A DNA stretch of 64,000 nucleotides, from contig NC_037319.1 in the NCBI RefSeq assembly GCF_000143535.2, forward strand, positions 930,001 to 994,000. Reading direction: 5' to 3'. This DNA comes from Botrytis cinerea B05.10. Its lineage: Eukaryota; Ascomycota; Leotiomycetes; Helotiales; Sclerotiniaceae. A model generated the notes under the pieces. It was not told where the DNA came from. It did no database searches and was given only the letters and a program-made list of their open reading frames with translations. This document shows positions 1 through 11,652 of this stretch, piece after piece. The position numbers were made by a program, and so were the translations under genes. How positions within the stretch are numbered: the stretch's first letter is position 1; each line of letters starts with the position of its first letter.

Positions 1-758
1 GTCATTTCAACAATAGCATCGTTGTTGCCTTGCCAGTATGTGAGGATTTGTTGAAAAGAGGCTGCCACCGTATGTACATCTCGAGCACGCACAAGGTCCT
101 TCAACTCGACATTTCGCTTTGTCTCCTCTCCAGCCCTGGCTATCATCAAATCGGCAATCTCGTCATGGATGGAGCTCAAAAGTCGCAAATATAACACAAC
201 TCCAGAAAGATTATCCACTGATCCATTTTGATGGCCCGCGAAGCTCAAGAAATCTCTTATGAAACTTTCCCAGCCTTCCTTGTATAATGAGGAGAACAGA
301 AATGTCAACGTTTGTGTGAGCTTGTTCTGTAAAGCGGGAGGATCGACTTCGTTTCCAGAGGCGTATGTTCTTCTGACATAGTCATGTAGTTGTTCTTTGA
401 GTCCACGCAAGCTCTGGTCGTCTATATGTTGAGTTTGAATTGCATTGTTGACAATATCCAGTGAAACCAATCGTACGACTTCGGCAGCCTTTGGAGCTCT
501 GGTGAAGAGGTTAAGGCATGCTTGTAGGCTCGAAGTGTCGCCTCGGACTTGAGTGAGATATTGAACCGCTTGTTCTTTTAGGTTTGGGTCGGATCGAGGG
601 TCCCATGCGATTTCGATGGCTTTCTCAATCTATAGAACGAACGGCAAATTAGTACAGATGTTCCATCATATGTATCCAAACTTGCATTCTCGAGCATCAC
701 CCCCGCCAGCGCAGAAGTTCCCGGAAGCGGTGTATCAAGAACATACCTGGGCGTCCAT
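1..758 (-). CDS. los1: Exportin-T (tRNA nuclear exporter Los1), N-terminal part, cut by window edge
   Basis: Importin-beta-family exportin that carries mature tRNA from nucleus to cytoplasm with Ran-GTP. The first exon is only 12 nt (747-758, MDAQ). A 117-nt intron (630-746, GTATGT...TATAG) follows, then exon 2 runs from 629 off the left edge; about 213 residues are visible. The product begins MDAQIEKAIEIAWDPRSDP and continues as amphipathic helical HEAT-like repeats, with blocks such as CLNLFTRAPKAAEVVRLVSL and LYLRLLSSIHDEIADLM. This N-terminus resembles fungal Los1/Xpot as I remember them; no alignment was run. The rest of the gene (usually about 1000 residues) lies outside the window. The very short first exon decides the start: without it no ATG fits the exon 2 frame. 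Confidence 0.88.
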
Positions 759-1902
759 GACTGCTGTATTCCCAAGAACTAAAGCTTGAGGTCACAGCAG
801 ACAGAAAGGTTTAGGAAGTTCAGATGATCCACAATTAGTGTGAAGTAAATCGCATGTACATCTGTAGCATTCTTTGAGACTCCGCTATCGAGTCATAATA
901 ATTTTTTATAGATTTATTCGTTGAATGGTTGGGGACGAGACAAAAGCTTGCAATAGACAGAAGACTTGATGCACGATTGTAAGATTGTACGTTGAATCCC
1001 TATCTGGTTCTTGGGTTTGTATCCTGAGCTCTTAAATAACTTTTGTTGCCAGTTTTTTTGCAATATGAAGTTGGAAAAGTTCTACTGAAAGCGGTTCTTT
1101 GGGAGATGCTGCCCCACCACAACACACAAATCTCAAGAGTAATAAGGCAAGGTTTAATTTCAGCCTTTCGCTTGGTAAAAAAGTGACACGTGAGAGGCGG
1201 CCCCTATTTTATCCGGATTCAGTCTTCAGTGGGGTGCTCGTTGCTACTATCGAGGACTGCCCAAGGGGTTATCTGATGAGTCTGAGAATACTCGAGGAAG
1301 AGGTCGCCATTGGATATATAATCGAGATTCACTCTGTATCCCGTTTTTCAATCAATCATGTTATTAAAATGCGTTTAGAAATATTTCAAACTATGTTCAT
1401 TAATAGTCTATTTAAGTCCAGGTAATAAAAGAAATCCTATGTCATTATGATAAATACCATGAGACATGTACATCAATTCCTCATTTGTCACATTACCCTC
1501 TTCAAATTTTTTGATGCTGTTTCAAAATCTGTCCAGTATGTATGTGGTTATCCTTTCATCATGCTTTCAAAGCTGGGATCAAAAATGAAAATCCGCGATA
1601 GAAAACGCCTGCAATGGAATCTAATCCCCAAAATTCTATGAGGCGTCGCGTTTTCGACGCACGTAATTGGTGATTTTGATGCAAATGTACACTCCGGCCA
1701 TTAAAAAAGCTAGAAGGGCCAAGAGATCAAGAGGAAGAAGAACGCCCGCCAGTAGGAACCCCATCCATGCTTTACGTAACCACCATGTTCCGTTGGGATC
1801 ATGAGAAGCTTTTGTGAAATCAGAACTTCGACGTGAACTTTTTGATGTGTTGTGAGAGGTGGATTGATCTTGATTGATATCCTGATTCTGATCTTCACCG
1901 GG
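759..1902. other. Intergenic: exportin-T promoter side and 3' side of the DnaJ gene
   Basis: Both flanking genes are on the minus strand, so this 1.1 kb holds the 3' end of the DnaJ-TPR gene (near 1903) and the promoter and 5' UTR of exportin-T (near 758). Open frames here have no ATG-supported, family-like product. No RNA gene or mobile element is visible. Confidence 0.6.
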
Positions 1903-4141
1903 TCACTGGAACGAGAATCCACCTGGAAAGCCTTGAGGAGCGCCCCGAGCGCGACCTCCCTGCGGCATACCTCCACCGAAACTGTGGAAACCACCTCCGC
2001 CTCCACGGCCCCCTCCCATCTGGGCTCCGAACATTTGCATCAGGATCTCTGTTGACAGCATTAGCAGTGTAATTTGGAACATGAATATTGTAGACTAACC
2101 TGGATCAATGTTCATTCCTCCCCCACCACCTCCCATACCGCCTCCAAAGCCATCCATTGGATCTTCCAAGTCTACACCACTATCGTATCGTGCACGTTTC
2201 CTGAAGTATCATGTTAGGCTGCGTAGGCAATGTCAGGAGAAACACATTAAACTTACTCAGAATCGCTCAAGGTCTCGTAAGCTTCTCCAATATCTTTGAA
2301 TCGCTCCTCTGCATGTGGATCGTCCCGGTTCTTATCCGGGTGATGGATGATTGCAGCCTTTCTATAAGCCTTCTTAATCTGGTTATCATCTGCGTCCTTC
2401 TCAACGCCAAGAATCTTGTAGTAATCCTTTCTCTTGCTCTTCTTCAACTCGAGTTCAGCTCTTCGTGCCTCCCTAGCAATACCAGCGTCTGAAGGATCTT
2501 GTTCTTGCAACTGCTTAAGCTCGCGTACAGCTTCCTCCCACTGGCCAGACTCGCCAAGAGCGGTGGCCTTTGTCTTCTTTGCTTTGGTGTATGAGGGGTC
2601 AAGTTGGAGAGCTTGATCACAATCCTCAATAGCAGCCGCATAATCCTTGAGGCGAGATTTGCACAAAGCACGATTTTGAAGTAGTTTGGAGTTTGTTCCT
2701 CTGTTTGTAGGGTCGAGTGCGAGAGCTTCACTGTACTTTTCAATGGCATTTGGGTATCGCCCAGCCTTGAACTCCGCGTTTCCGTCGGTTTTCAACTGAT
2801 CAACCTTCCTGACCAGTCTTAGATACTTGACTGCGTCTCTGTAATCAGGATCACATGTCAAAGCTTGTCGGAAATGCTGAATAGCCTTTTCGTTTTCGCC
2901 TTGAGAGTATAAAGCTCTGCCCCTCAAAACAAGCGCCTCGGGATCCTGGCTGTTGCCTCGTAACAAAGACATGGCCACGTTTTGTGCATCTCCCAAAGCG
3001 TTGACATTGCCCATTTTTAAATAAGCCTCACCACGCATCAACTGCCATTTACGTGGCTTGGGTACACCCATGCCAAGTAATCTTTCTGCCTGCTCGATAG
3101 AGTGTATCGCCATTGATCCGGTTCCGTTCTTAAGTGCGTCTGCTGCAGCCGCAAGATGTTGCAACATAGCTTTAGCTGGAGCCATGTCTTTTGCTGAAGG
3201 GGGTGGCTGAATTCGGCCAAAGGTATCCATAGCTTCTTGTGGCAATCCCATGCTGATGTAGATTCGAGCCAATCGTAAAAGGACTTTATGGTTGTTAGGA
3301 TCGAGCTGGTCAGCTCGCTTGGAATCTTCCAAAGCCTGGTAATATTGACCAGCAGCCATATAAGCCGCGGCACGATTGTTGATATAGGTGGATGATGATG
3401 GCATCGCTTCGACAGCTACAAATAATATATATATCAGCAGTTGTCATGTGTTAAACCTTTTCGAAGGCACGAACCCTTGGTGTATTCTTCAATGGCTTTC
3501 TTGTACTGCTTAGCCTTGTAATATCTATTTCCCGCATCTTTGAATGACTCTGCTTCTTCTGGGGTAGGTGGCGCTACCGCTTGAGGACTTGTTGGGTTTG
3601 ATTTGTGAGCTGGTGGAGGAGGGGGTGGTCCCTCTCCGTTAGCTGAAGCACCGTCACCATTGGGTGCACTTGGCTGAGGAGCAGGCTTCGAGGCAGACTT
3701 GGAAGAAGGCTTACGAGCAGGCTCTGCTGGCTTCGATGAGCTGGGCTGCGTGCTTGACTGTGAACTGGTAGCAGGTGGCGGGGATGGGTTGCGAGCGCCG
3801 GCAGGAGACTCAACGTCGATATCCATAGGTTCCGACATCCTAACCTGAGTCGATAGCCTCCGCAGCTGATCTGGCGGAAGGTTTAGAGGATGAGTGGTGT
3901 TGGGATCAAAAGAATTTCGCGACGGGTACACACTCGACTTTGGTCGAATGCGGCTGGATTTGGTTGAACCTGACTGTTTTTCCTCTGATTTAATATTTTC
4001 CTCTTCTCTATTTTTACTTAATCGGGAGTAAGATTTCTTTAGTGGGGATTTGGAGCGAGGCGAATCCGTTTGAATCCCCTCCTCGGTATCTTCAGGTTTC
4101 TTTGGTTTTCTGGGTGTTTTGGAAAAGAGGTTAAAGGACAT
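1903..4141 (-). CDS. TPR-repeat DnaJ co-chaperone (DNAJC7/TPR2-like)
   Basis: Cytosolic Hsp40 co-chaperone expected to bind Hsp70/Hsp90 through TPR repeats and stimulate Hsp70 ATPase through its J domain. Four exons: 3475-4141, 2257-3415, 2100-2200 and 1903-2048, with introns of 59, 56 and 51 nt and every junction in frame, giving about 690 aa. Residues 1-195 are a basic, Ser/Pro-rich disordered region. TPR blocks cover roughly 200-330 and 390-530. The J domain starts near residue 552 (DYYKILGV) and carries HPD near 581. The C-terminus is Gly/Met/Phe-rich, as in type II J proteins. The ATG at 4141 is preferred over the internal ATG at 3839 because the stretch between them (HPLNLPPDQ) resembles other ascomycete homologues from memory. 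A candidate heat-shock element lies upstream at 4394-4418. Confidence 0.92.
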
Positions 4142-4393
4142 TGAGAATAGATAATAATTCCTTCCTCGCTGGGATGGCCGTGGGTGCGTGTAGCCGGTCT
4201 GACGAGCGACTGTGGTTGGACCGACTGTGAGGAAGAAGAAAAAAATTAAATATGATACGGCGGTTGACTTTGCTTGCTGCAATGGCTGATAGCGAGTGAT
4301 GCCAGTTATTAGTGACCAGCCTAGGGAGGTTGTGTGTGGTGTGTGGTGTGTAGTGTGTAGTGTGTGGTGAATATAAGTTTTTTTTCCCTAGCT

Positions 4394-4418
4394 AGAATCT
4401 TATAGAAGCTCTTAGAAT
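4394..4418. promoter_or_regulatory. Candidate step-type heat-shock element upstream of the DnaJ-TPR gene
   Basis: Three nGAAn units sit at 4394-4398, 4404-4408 and 4414-4418, in the same orientation with an exact 10-bp period. This is the arrangement known as a step-type heat-shock element. It lies about 250-280 bp upstream of the ATG at 4141. The spacing is seen directly; HSF1 binding is inferred from the identity of the downstream gene. Confidence 0.4.
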
Positions 4419-4523
4419 ATGTCCAACCAGAACATGAACCCCAACTCCGTTTGATGCAGAACACACACCCAACACAAACCCAGTCCTCAAAAGTCCATGT
4501 GGATGGGACAGAGAGCGGGAGAG

Positions 4524-4556
4524 GGAGAGAGAGAGAGCGCGCGCGCGACAGAGAGA
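4524..4556. repeat. GA/GC dinucleotide tract
   Basis: A run of GAGA followed by GCGCGCGC and more GAGA, about 33 bp, 390 bp upstream of the DnaJ-TPR start. Confidence 0.8.
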
Positions 4557-5385
4557 GGAGGGAAAAAGAGTAATGGAGGGTAGGAGGGAAAAGTGGGAGT
4601 ATTTATGTGAAATGGGGAATTGTTTACTTTTGGGGGCTTCGCTTTCGCCTTTGCTTTTGCGCGATGATGGTCTCTCTTTTGCCCTTCTTATCTTTTGCGT
4701 ATATACCTGGTAGCCGTGTTCTCCGTCCGTATCCTGTTCTTCTCGCCGAAAGCCGTGGTCTTTGGGGAGATGTCGAACAAGTAGATGTGTGTGTTTCTTG
4801 CCGTGCGTCCAGGGCTATGTGCGGTACGGATGAGGAACTGACAAGAAGTCTCGTGTAATGAGAGCAGGGCAGCGCAGCGAAGACGGTGAGCATGAGAGGG
4901 TACGGCCGAGGTTGGAAATGTAGGTAGAGAGTGAGAGAGATGGGAGATGGGAGATGGGAAGAAGCACCAAAAGGGTTCGGCCTCTTGGATATTTACACAG
5001 TAGAATGAATGGGCAGGTGTGTATGGTGTGTATGGCTGGGGTGGTTTGTATGGTTCGCGTGGGATGGATGGGATGGATGGGATGTATGGGACGGTTTGGA
5101 TGTGCTCCGTATGGCCGCAGGATATCAATCAATCAAATCCATCAAATCAATCAAATCAAATCAAATCAAGAGCTCATCCAAAGTTCCCAGCAGTGATTGT
5201 GCTCTTCTCTTCTCTTTTAGTGCTATCCAGATCTTCTTGTGCAGGGCATCGACTTCCAATAGATTTTTTGTGGCCCCTTGAACCTTTGCCTCTGCGCTCT
5301 ATTCGTCCGTGCTGCCATCTGTATGCCTGTCTGCCCGTCTGCCCGTCTGCCTGCTGCGTACGGATGGAGGAGTCGAGAGTGATCA

Positions 5386-5432
5386 ATGTTCATGTTCATG
5401 TTCATGTTCATTTTCATTTTCATTGTCATTTT
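5386..5432. repeat. TTCATG hexamer array degrading into TTCATT
   Basis: Four or more tandem GTTCAT hexamers pass into TTTCAT/GTCAT variants. It is a simple minisatellite in noncoding DNA. Confidence 0.8.
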
Positions 5433-6600
5433 CCATTTCGATTGCGATTTCTAATGTTGTACCCGAATAAATATCCTGCCGTGCTCCCTCTCTTCTCTCT
5501 TTTCCTGCGTCCATGTACATGCTGCTCAGCCATCTCAATTCTGCAACGCGTGCTGAGCGTGCAGGAGAGGAGACTCTTTTCGCCTTTCTTTTTTCCTGGC
5601 GGAGGTGGTGGATATCACGGTCCCTTCTGGGGCTCTGTACCCTTTGCGCTATTTCTAGAAGCTTCTCACACGGCTTTGTCCTGCACACAGCGACGCAGCA
5701 CGTTTTGATATAAAAATAAAAGCAAAGGGCAAAGTCTATGTGCAAAGTACCTGGGTACCACCCGCGGCGTCCGACGGCAAGGCAAGGGCTCTGTCAGTGT
5801 CATGTATATTATAGTTCATCCTAAGTGGAGAATGCTCGATGATGGGATTAGCTCTGGTCAGGTCGAGGCAGAGAAGAGAATAGATAAATAAACTGTTGAT
5901 ATGCTGTAGAATGTAATGCTGCCATCATCGAGTGCGTGAATCTGTCTCTCGCACTTCTCCCTCCTCTCTAGACGCATGGTACTTCCAGCTCGATCCTCTT
6001 CCACCATTCTCATTCTGCGTCGTGTTTACAATCACATACATAGTTCCCCAGCCTCCAACATATCCATCCACCAAGATATCCCCCTTCGTTTTTACCCAAC
6101 CGATGTCCAATCATTGGACTATCCGATGGCGGAGTCTCCATTTTTACAACTATCTCCAATTCTCAGCCTTGCTCCTTTCCCAAGACCTACCTAGTTTGTC
6201 GACGCTTTGCACATTCCGGTCGGATCCTGTCATACCAATCATACTCGGCACCCTTCCGGGGCGGGAGTACCCTCACGGTTCCAGAGCTTAGAGGTGCGCC
6301 GCCGAGTCATATGGGGAAAAAAGCAAAGAAAAACGGTCGGTTGGTGAGAGGGACTGGGATGAAATGTGAAATGAATTACTAACCGCTTCCCCAAAGTGCA
6401 AATCTCGTTTGTTGACATCTGAAACGTTGCTGGAGCTTGGTTGAACGGAGCAACGCCTCGGACTTGATTTCCATTGGTGAACCACAAATCGGCACTCGAA
6501 GACGATGTTACAATACACGCGCCAATCCTGTGATTTTCCGATTACACTTTACTGGCTTCTTGGAAGTAACCTTGAAAGGAAGCTATGAAGCATGCAGACT

Positions 6601-7869
6601 AGGTACGCTCGCTGTATGTACGTCTTGATCGGCAAGCTCCCATCTGAATTCTTGAATTCTTGAACATGTAGCAGCCGCAATGTTTTTCTCCATCGTCACC
6701 CATTTCACCCTCCGTGCAAGTCCGCAAATTGAATCAGAATAAGACAAAGTGTGTCATTCGATAAGCCATCGTGGAAGTATCCATTTTCATGCAACCCAGG
6801 TCTCCACGGCGGAGCCTGAGTCGTGCACTGGAGATCACGCCCTCGTGGCTCGAAAGTTGCAGATGATTAGGACCTGTTCAGACCGTTAAAAGCTGGATAA
6901 CTGCAATCTAATGCACTCTGATCCCTAATTATAATCCTTCTGAGCGAGCCTCACATTGCATAATTTTGGCTCTGGCGATGAACCATTGCGGGGCCCCATG
7001 AGCTCCCCCATGTCTTTCATTCCATCCAAACAATGGCTTTTGTGAATTCATTAAGGTTAACGAAGCTTCCAAGCTCAACACATCCAGCAGTCTCTCATGC
7101 TTGCTAAGAAACTCCTTGTTTCAAAGCTATCTGCAATCTAACCTTCTCATTATGGAGAGCCCTCTGGAGCTTCGTATTAATTGTATCACTGGACACCTCG
7201 GCTGCTGCAGTCTTTCAATCTCGCGTCTCTACTCCCTAGTCACCGCCCATTTAATCTTCACATTGACTTTTGAGCAGCAACGGTCATTGCAAATAGCTCA
7301 AAAGCCAAAAGATAGACTCCATCCGGACCTATCCAGCTGACACTCTTTCGACCCTGAGATCAACAATGAATCACACTTCGCCCGTCCATGTCTCCTGAGT
7401 AGCCACATCTATGTGCTCCACAACACAAATGGTAAGACCTGCCACAGGTAGATCCCAGACTAGTAATCTATCCACGATCTTGTTTCCCAGAGTATTAGAG
7501 AAAGACCTGACATTCAGTATTGACTATCTATTCACGTTCGTACGGGCCGCGTCCCAACAAATACTATTGTTACGTCCAGAGATTTCCAACGCAATACTTG
7601 AGAGATTTGGATTCAACATTTCCACGTCTAGCCGGGTTGCTAATCCACGGTTTATATAGCTGTACAGTTCGTTCCAGTTATGCACGATCGAGAATTTCTT
7701 TTCATACAACGCCATACATATAAAGAGGGTTCCCATACGCACAGATTCAGCCTCACTCAATAGCCCCGAATTTCAACCTCAGCCTCAAGATTTGCAAACA
7801 TCACCTCGGATTATATCCAGGAGCTTTGTGAATTCATTGAATAATTGATCGATACTCCTGCTCCTCATG
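6601..7869. other. Gene-free intergenic DNA, ordinary composition
   Basis: Short open frames only, none with recognizable domains, compositional bias or splice logic. GAATTCTT is duplicated near 6645. Nothing else seen. Confidence 0.5.
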
Positions 7870-8790
7870 CCATTTTATTTTATTCGACGTGAAGAGATGA
7901 TAAAAAACTGTTCCCTCGCTTCAATCGTCTCACAATCCGTTACCCTCGATTAGTCGTCATCGTTTTTGGGCACCCACACAAGGATCAAATAAGATAACCC
8001 GAAATGAGTGGCTAAAACATTTGGTCTTGAACCGCGTATCTAAGCTGGATATCGCAAAAGTTGAATTGATTGCTCGAAAGCACCTTAACCTGAGGGGATG
8101 ATTCCTGACATATTAGCTTTTATGCCAGAGGGGCCTGTAATAGATTATACAATATCGAAATTGCAAAACGAGGCTTCTTATTAGTTCGTATTATATTGTC
8201 TATCGACTCCTTCAATTATCAAGAGTACGCATATACTGGTGCCTCAAATTCTTGCGTTTGACAATATTATTAGTGTGAATAAGCACAGCTTCGAATGAAT
8301 AACTTATTAATAATTATATTATTTAAGGAGAATTCAAGAATACAAAGAAAGAAATTGTTTCAAAATTCCAAATACAATCTGGTCAGATAGATTGTATAAT
8401 ACTAATAAGCCTACCTTTCTCATAACAACTTCTTTGATATTAATAATATATTTCTTATAAGTTACGAGAATCTCAATTTGTAAATAAGATTTTCACTCTT
8501 AGAGAATTATTAGCTAGTATCGAGTACATATTCTAAGGCTTACTAGAGCTATTGTTTGCTATGAGAAAAATGGTATCGATGTTTTCCTTTTAGAGATCGT
8601 ATTATATGAAATATATTTCTAGGATGATAATAAATTAGTGGTCAGAATTATCTGTATATATATGTATATATGTATATCTCTCTCTCATTTTGATAATTAC
8701 CTATTAGGAAAAATTTTCTTACAATAATTCAATAACCAAAAACGAGATTGAAGAAATTGGCGAACTCTACTGAGAGCGCGAGCACCTTTT
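7870..8790. other. AT-rich island
   Basis: Markedly AT-rich DNA, strongest at 8160-8760, with many TAATTATA and TTATTAA words and a TATATATGTATATATG run near 8656-8680. No open frame above about 60 codons. It could be a mutated transposon relic or a structural AT block; no terminal repeats were found. Confidence 0.6.
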
Positions 8791-11652
8791 AGAATATCAA
8801 GCCACACAATGCGCCCACGCAATTTCCTGGAAGAAACGCGGAAACCCGTACGAGAATGGATGGGGGAGTTTGTAAAAAAGAATACTGAAAGAGGAGCGCG
8901 GAGCTGCGGCGTGGAATTGCAATGGGGGGTGAGGGTGGATGGTGGATGGTGGATGGTCTGTGAGGTTGATTATGGCATGGTATGGCATGGCTTGATGGAC
9001 TGGGTGAGGGCGAGGATTGAAGTTTGAGAAAAATGCTTATTGAGTATGAGCGGAGTGATATAGTTTCTTCTCCCCTGTGTGTACAGATTCTTGCTTCAAG
9101 TGGGATTATAAGATCGGTTTTTATTGTTTACTTTTTTCTTAGCTTGCGTTATTCAACTTTGCGTGGTCGATCTTCGCTTGATTGTGAATTATTGTGTCGG
9201 TCATTTCGAATCTCTTCTTTACAGATACATCACTTATGGTAGTTAGTTATTTTTATTTTCTTATTTTTTTGATAAGGGGGGGGGGATTGTAGTGTACTTA
9301 GATGGATAACGTACGCACGCATCTCCTGATCCCGATTTGGCCTTCGAATAGCGGTGCGAGACACACGAATCAATCTTCCTCTACATCATCAATGTCTATC
9401 TCTACTTTAGTCAACTCATCTCATCTGCAATGCAGTAGTCTCCTACTTCCTGCATTTGCCACAGCGGTTAGACTCACCTTCCGGTCTGCGAATACCCTGC
9501 ATGTTCTGGCTGTCTAAATTATCTCCCCTCGTTGATTTGGGAGTTAGCTAGCTAGTTGAGCTCCTGGAATTCTAATAGAATTCGGGAATTGTTACTTCTT
9601 TACTCGCTGCAATGAGGGAATGAATGAATGAATGAATGAATGAATGAATGAATAAGTTTCTCAAACCTTGCGTGTGGCGAGAAAATGAAAATCGCAATTT
9701 GGAATGCGAAAAGTATCGGTCTTGAAGGTGTGCTGCTGTGAGCTTGAAGAAGCGAAAGGATGCGTGTAGGTCTGAGATGGTAGATGAAGATTGTTAGATG
9801 AAGAAACGAGGTGAGTTATACTGGTATCGCAGCACACGTCTATGAATTTCATGATCAACTCGTGAAAATATTCGCTCGCTCGCTTGCTAGGGAAGGGGAA
9901 GATATCATGTGTGATTTCCGCACAGTTACGGATTGTCCATTTTTAAGTTAAACTCACTGGTCTTGATGCGTTTCCCATCGTTTTACTTAAAATCTCGATA
10001 CTGGGATTACAATCTATCTCTAAATATATCTGGACTTGTTTCTTCGATTCCAGAACTAGAGAATGAAGTTCCGTCTTTTAGATATAATGTTCCTATGCAG
10101 TTGCTTGTGAGGTTACTAGAGGCCGATTTCTGTCAGATCTAGAAATACAGTTTTTTCTAGAAATCAAAGATAATGCTCATCCATCTCAATCGCTTCCACT
10201 TACCACCCTGGCTTCGATACACTATCGCCTCGAAACTTTTTTGCACGCCGCAAATCTCTCTAGATCTTTCGTTAATACGGTTTTTCCTGCGAGTATGTCC
10301 TAACAAGTATCGACAGATGTTGAAAATATCGCTCTCACTTCAGGGCTTCGCTAAGTAGTGAAAAATACTGCGTGGTACGATTTGCATAGCGTGCAATCTG
10401 AGTAGGCTTTTAATCCGCGGTATTCTTGTTACTGGTAAGTATCGGGAATGAACATCTAATATCTACAAGAAGCCGACCCGACCCCTCGCCCAGGAGATTC
10501 CATTGCATGTCTGAACAAACTACTCAGTATCTCCAGCATTCCAATGTGTCTCCAAGTCACTCACGTCCTTTCAAATATTCTATATTCATAATCAAGTCCA
10601 AAATAACGAGAAAACTCGACAATGACAAGATCGATTCAATTTAAAGGTACTTCTAGCCGAGGAATCTTCATACATCTCCTTGCGAACATACAGGAATTTT
10701 AAACGAGTGCTGGATACACCAAGAATAAGAGCTAGCTCTACTTCCATCTAGTGAATCTCAGAAAATCGATCCGACCAATAGTTCAAGCTCCGCAATTCGA
10801 ATTGGTGTTGCATATTTGATATACGGACTATTGACGCCCGGTTCTATTATACAGCTAGACGGAGAGGAAAACGAGACTGTCTTGTGCATGAACGGCTCAA
10901 TTAGCGACCTGGTGAAACGACTCAGATAGAGATGAAATTGAACCGGCCGAATAACATCTAGCGAGTTCCACAATCCCCGATTCGCTATATCGAGCAGCCC
11001 AACTGAAAGTTTCGTTGCACGTCTAATTGTAATACGCAATCCTGACCACCGCTTGCGGGACACTGGATGGGAAAACACGACTTAACGAGAAGACGGGACA
11101 GAAAACAAAAGAGCGCGGAGTGGGAGCAATCACTTGATCAGCTGAACATCAACACAGATTGTCAGGTTCTGCTCTTTGCTAGATCTATGCGCATTCTATA
11201 CCGGATAAATCGTATTATGTCGACAGCGATCGCGATCGCGCAGTCGCTTTCGATGGGTCAAATCGGATATGCAATAAAATTATGGAAGTCCGTGAATGAA
11301 AATATCGTATAGTCGCATCAAGGTATCTAATAAATCACAATGTGAATCGAAATTTTTGCTGCATATCTGAAAGAAATTGGTATTGATGGATTAGTGAGTG
11401 GCCGGGTGGCTAGACATCGCAGAAGACTAATAAGACAATTGGATAGGAATATCTTGGTCGGACAGACTTCTCAGCACCAGAAAACTAGCTTGATGCAGCA
11501 CACAGTTACAATAAATAAAAGGCCGTTTATTTTTGGGGATAGATTGTGATATTATGAGCAAATTAGACCATAAAGCTGAAGATACGTAGAATCATATCAA
11601 TCGATGCCGAAACATAAGTCATTCATCACCTACCGCAACTATACTAGTAATA
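8791..11652. other. Gene-free intergenic DNA with a GAAT tetranucleotide repeat
   Basis: No supported gene. Notable items are a G10 run at 9276-9285, the GAAT array at 9618-9653, and CGATCGCGATCGCG near 11227. The approximately 106-codon minus-strand frame at 10758-11078 has no recognizable features. The 11.3-11.65 kb end is the 3' flank of the xylulokinase gene. Confidence 0.5.
9618..9653. repeat. GAAT tetranucleotide microsatellite (about 9 copies)
   Basis: Uninterrupted tandem GAAT/ATGA tetranucleotides in noncoding DNA. Confidence 0.9.

Larger units (their letters stand above)
4142..6600. other. Low-complexity upstream region of the DnaJ-TPR gene
   Basis: No gene supported. The stretch contains TGTGTGGTG-type repeats (about 4330-4370), a GA/GC tract (4524-4556), GGATGGATGG repeats (about 5060-5090), AATCAAATC repeats (about 5126-5170), GTCTGCCC repeats (about 5328-5352) and a TTCATG/TTCATT hexamer array (about 5386-5432). 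A 15-bp odd palindrome joining an inverted CCAAT pair lies near 6105-6119. A long open frame over 5019-5708 is a by-product of the stop-poor repeats. Confidence 0.6.

Noticed and set aside
5019..5708. Open frame of about 229 codons (+)
   Set aside because: It runs through GGATGG, AATCAAATC, GTCTGCCC and TTCATG repeats whose composition avoids stops; the product is low-complexity and overlapping frames on both strands are equally long.
11220..11240. CGATCGCGATCGCG palindromic run
   Set aside because: Short self-complementary sequence built from CGAT words; occurs alone, with no repeat family or gene context.
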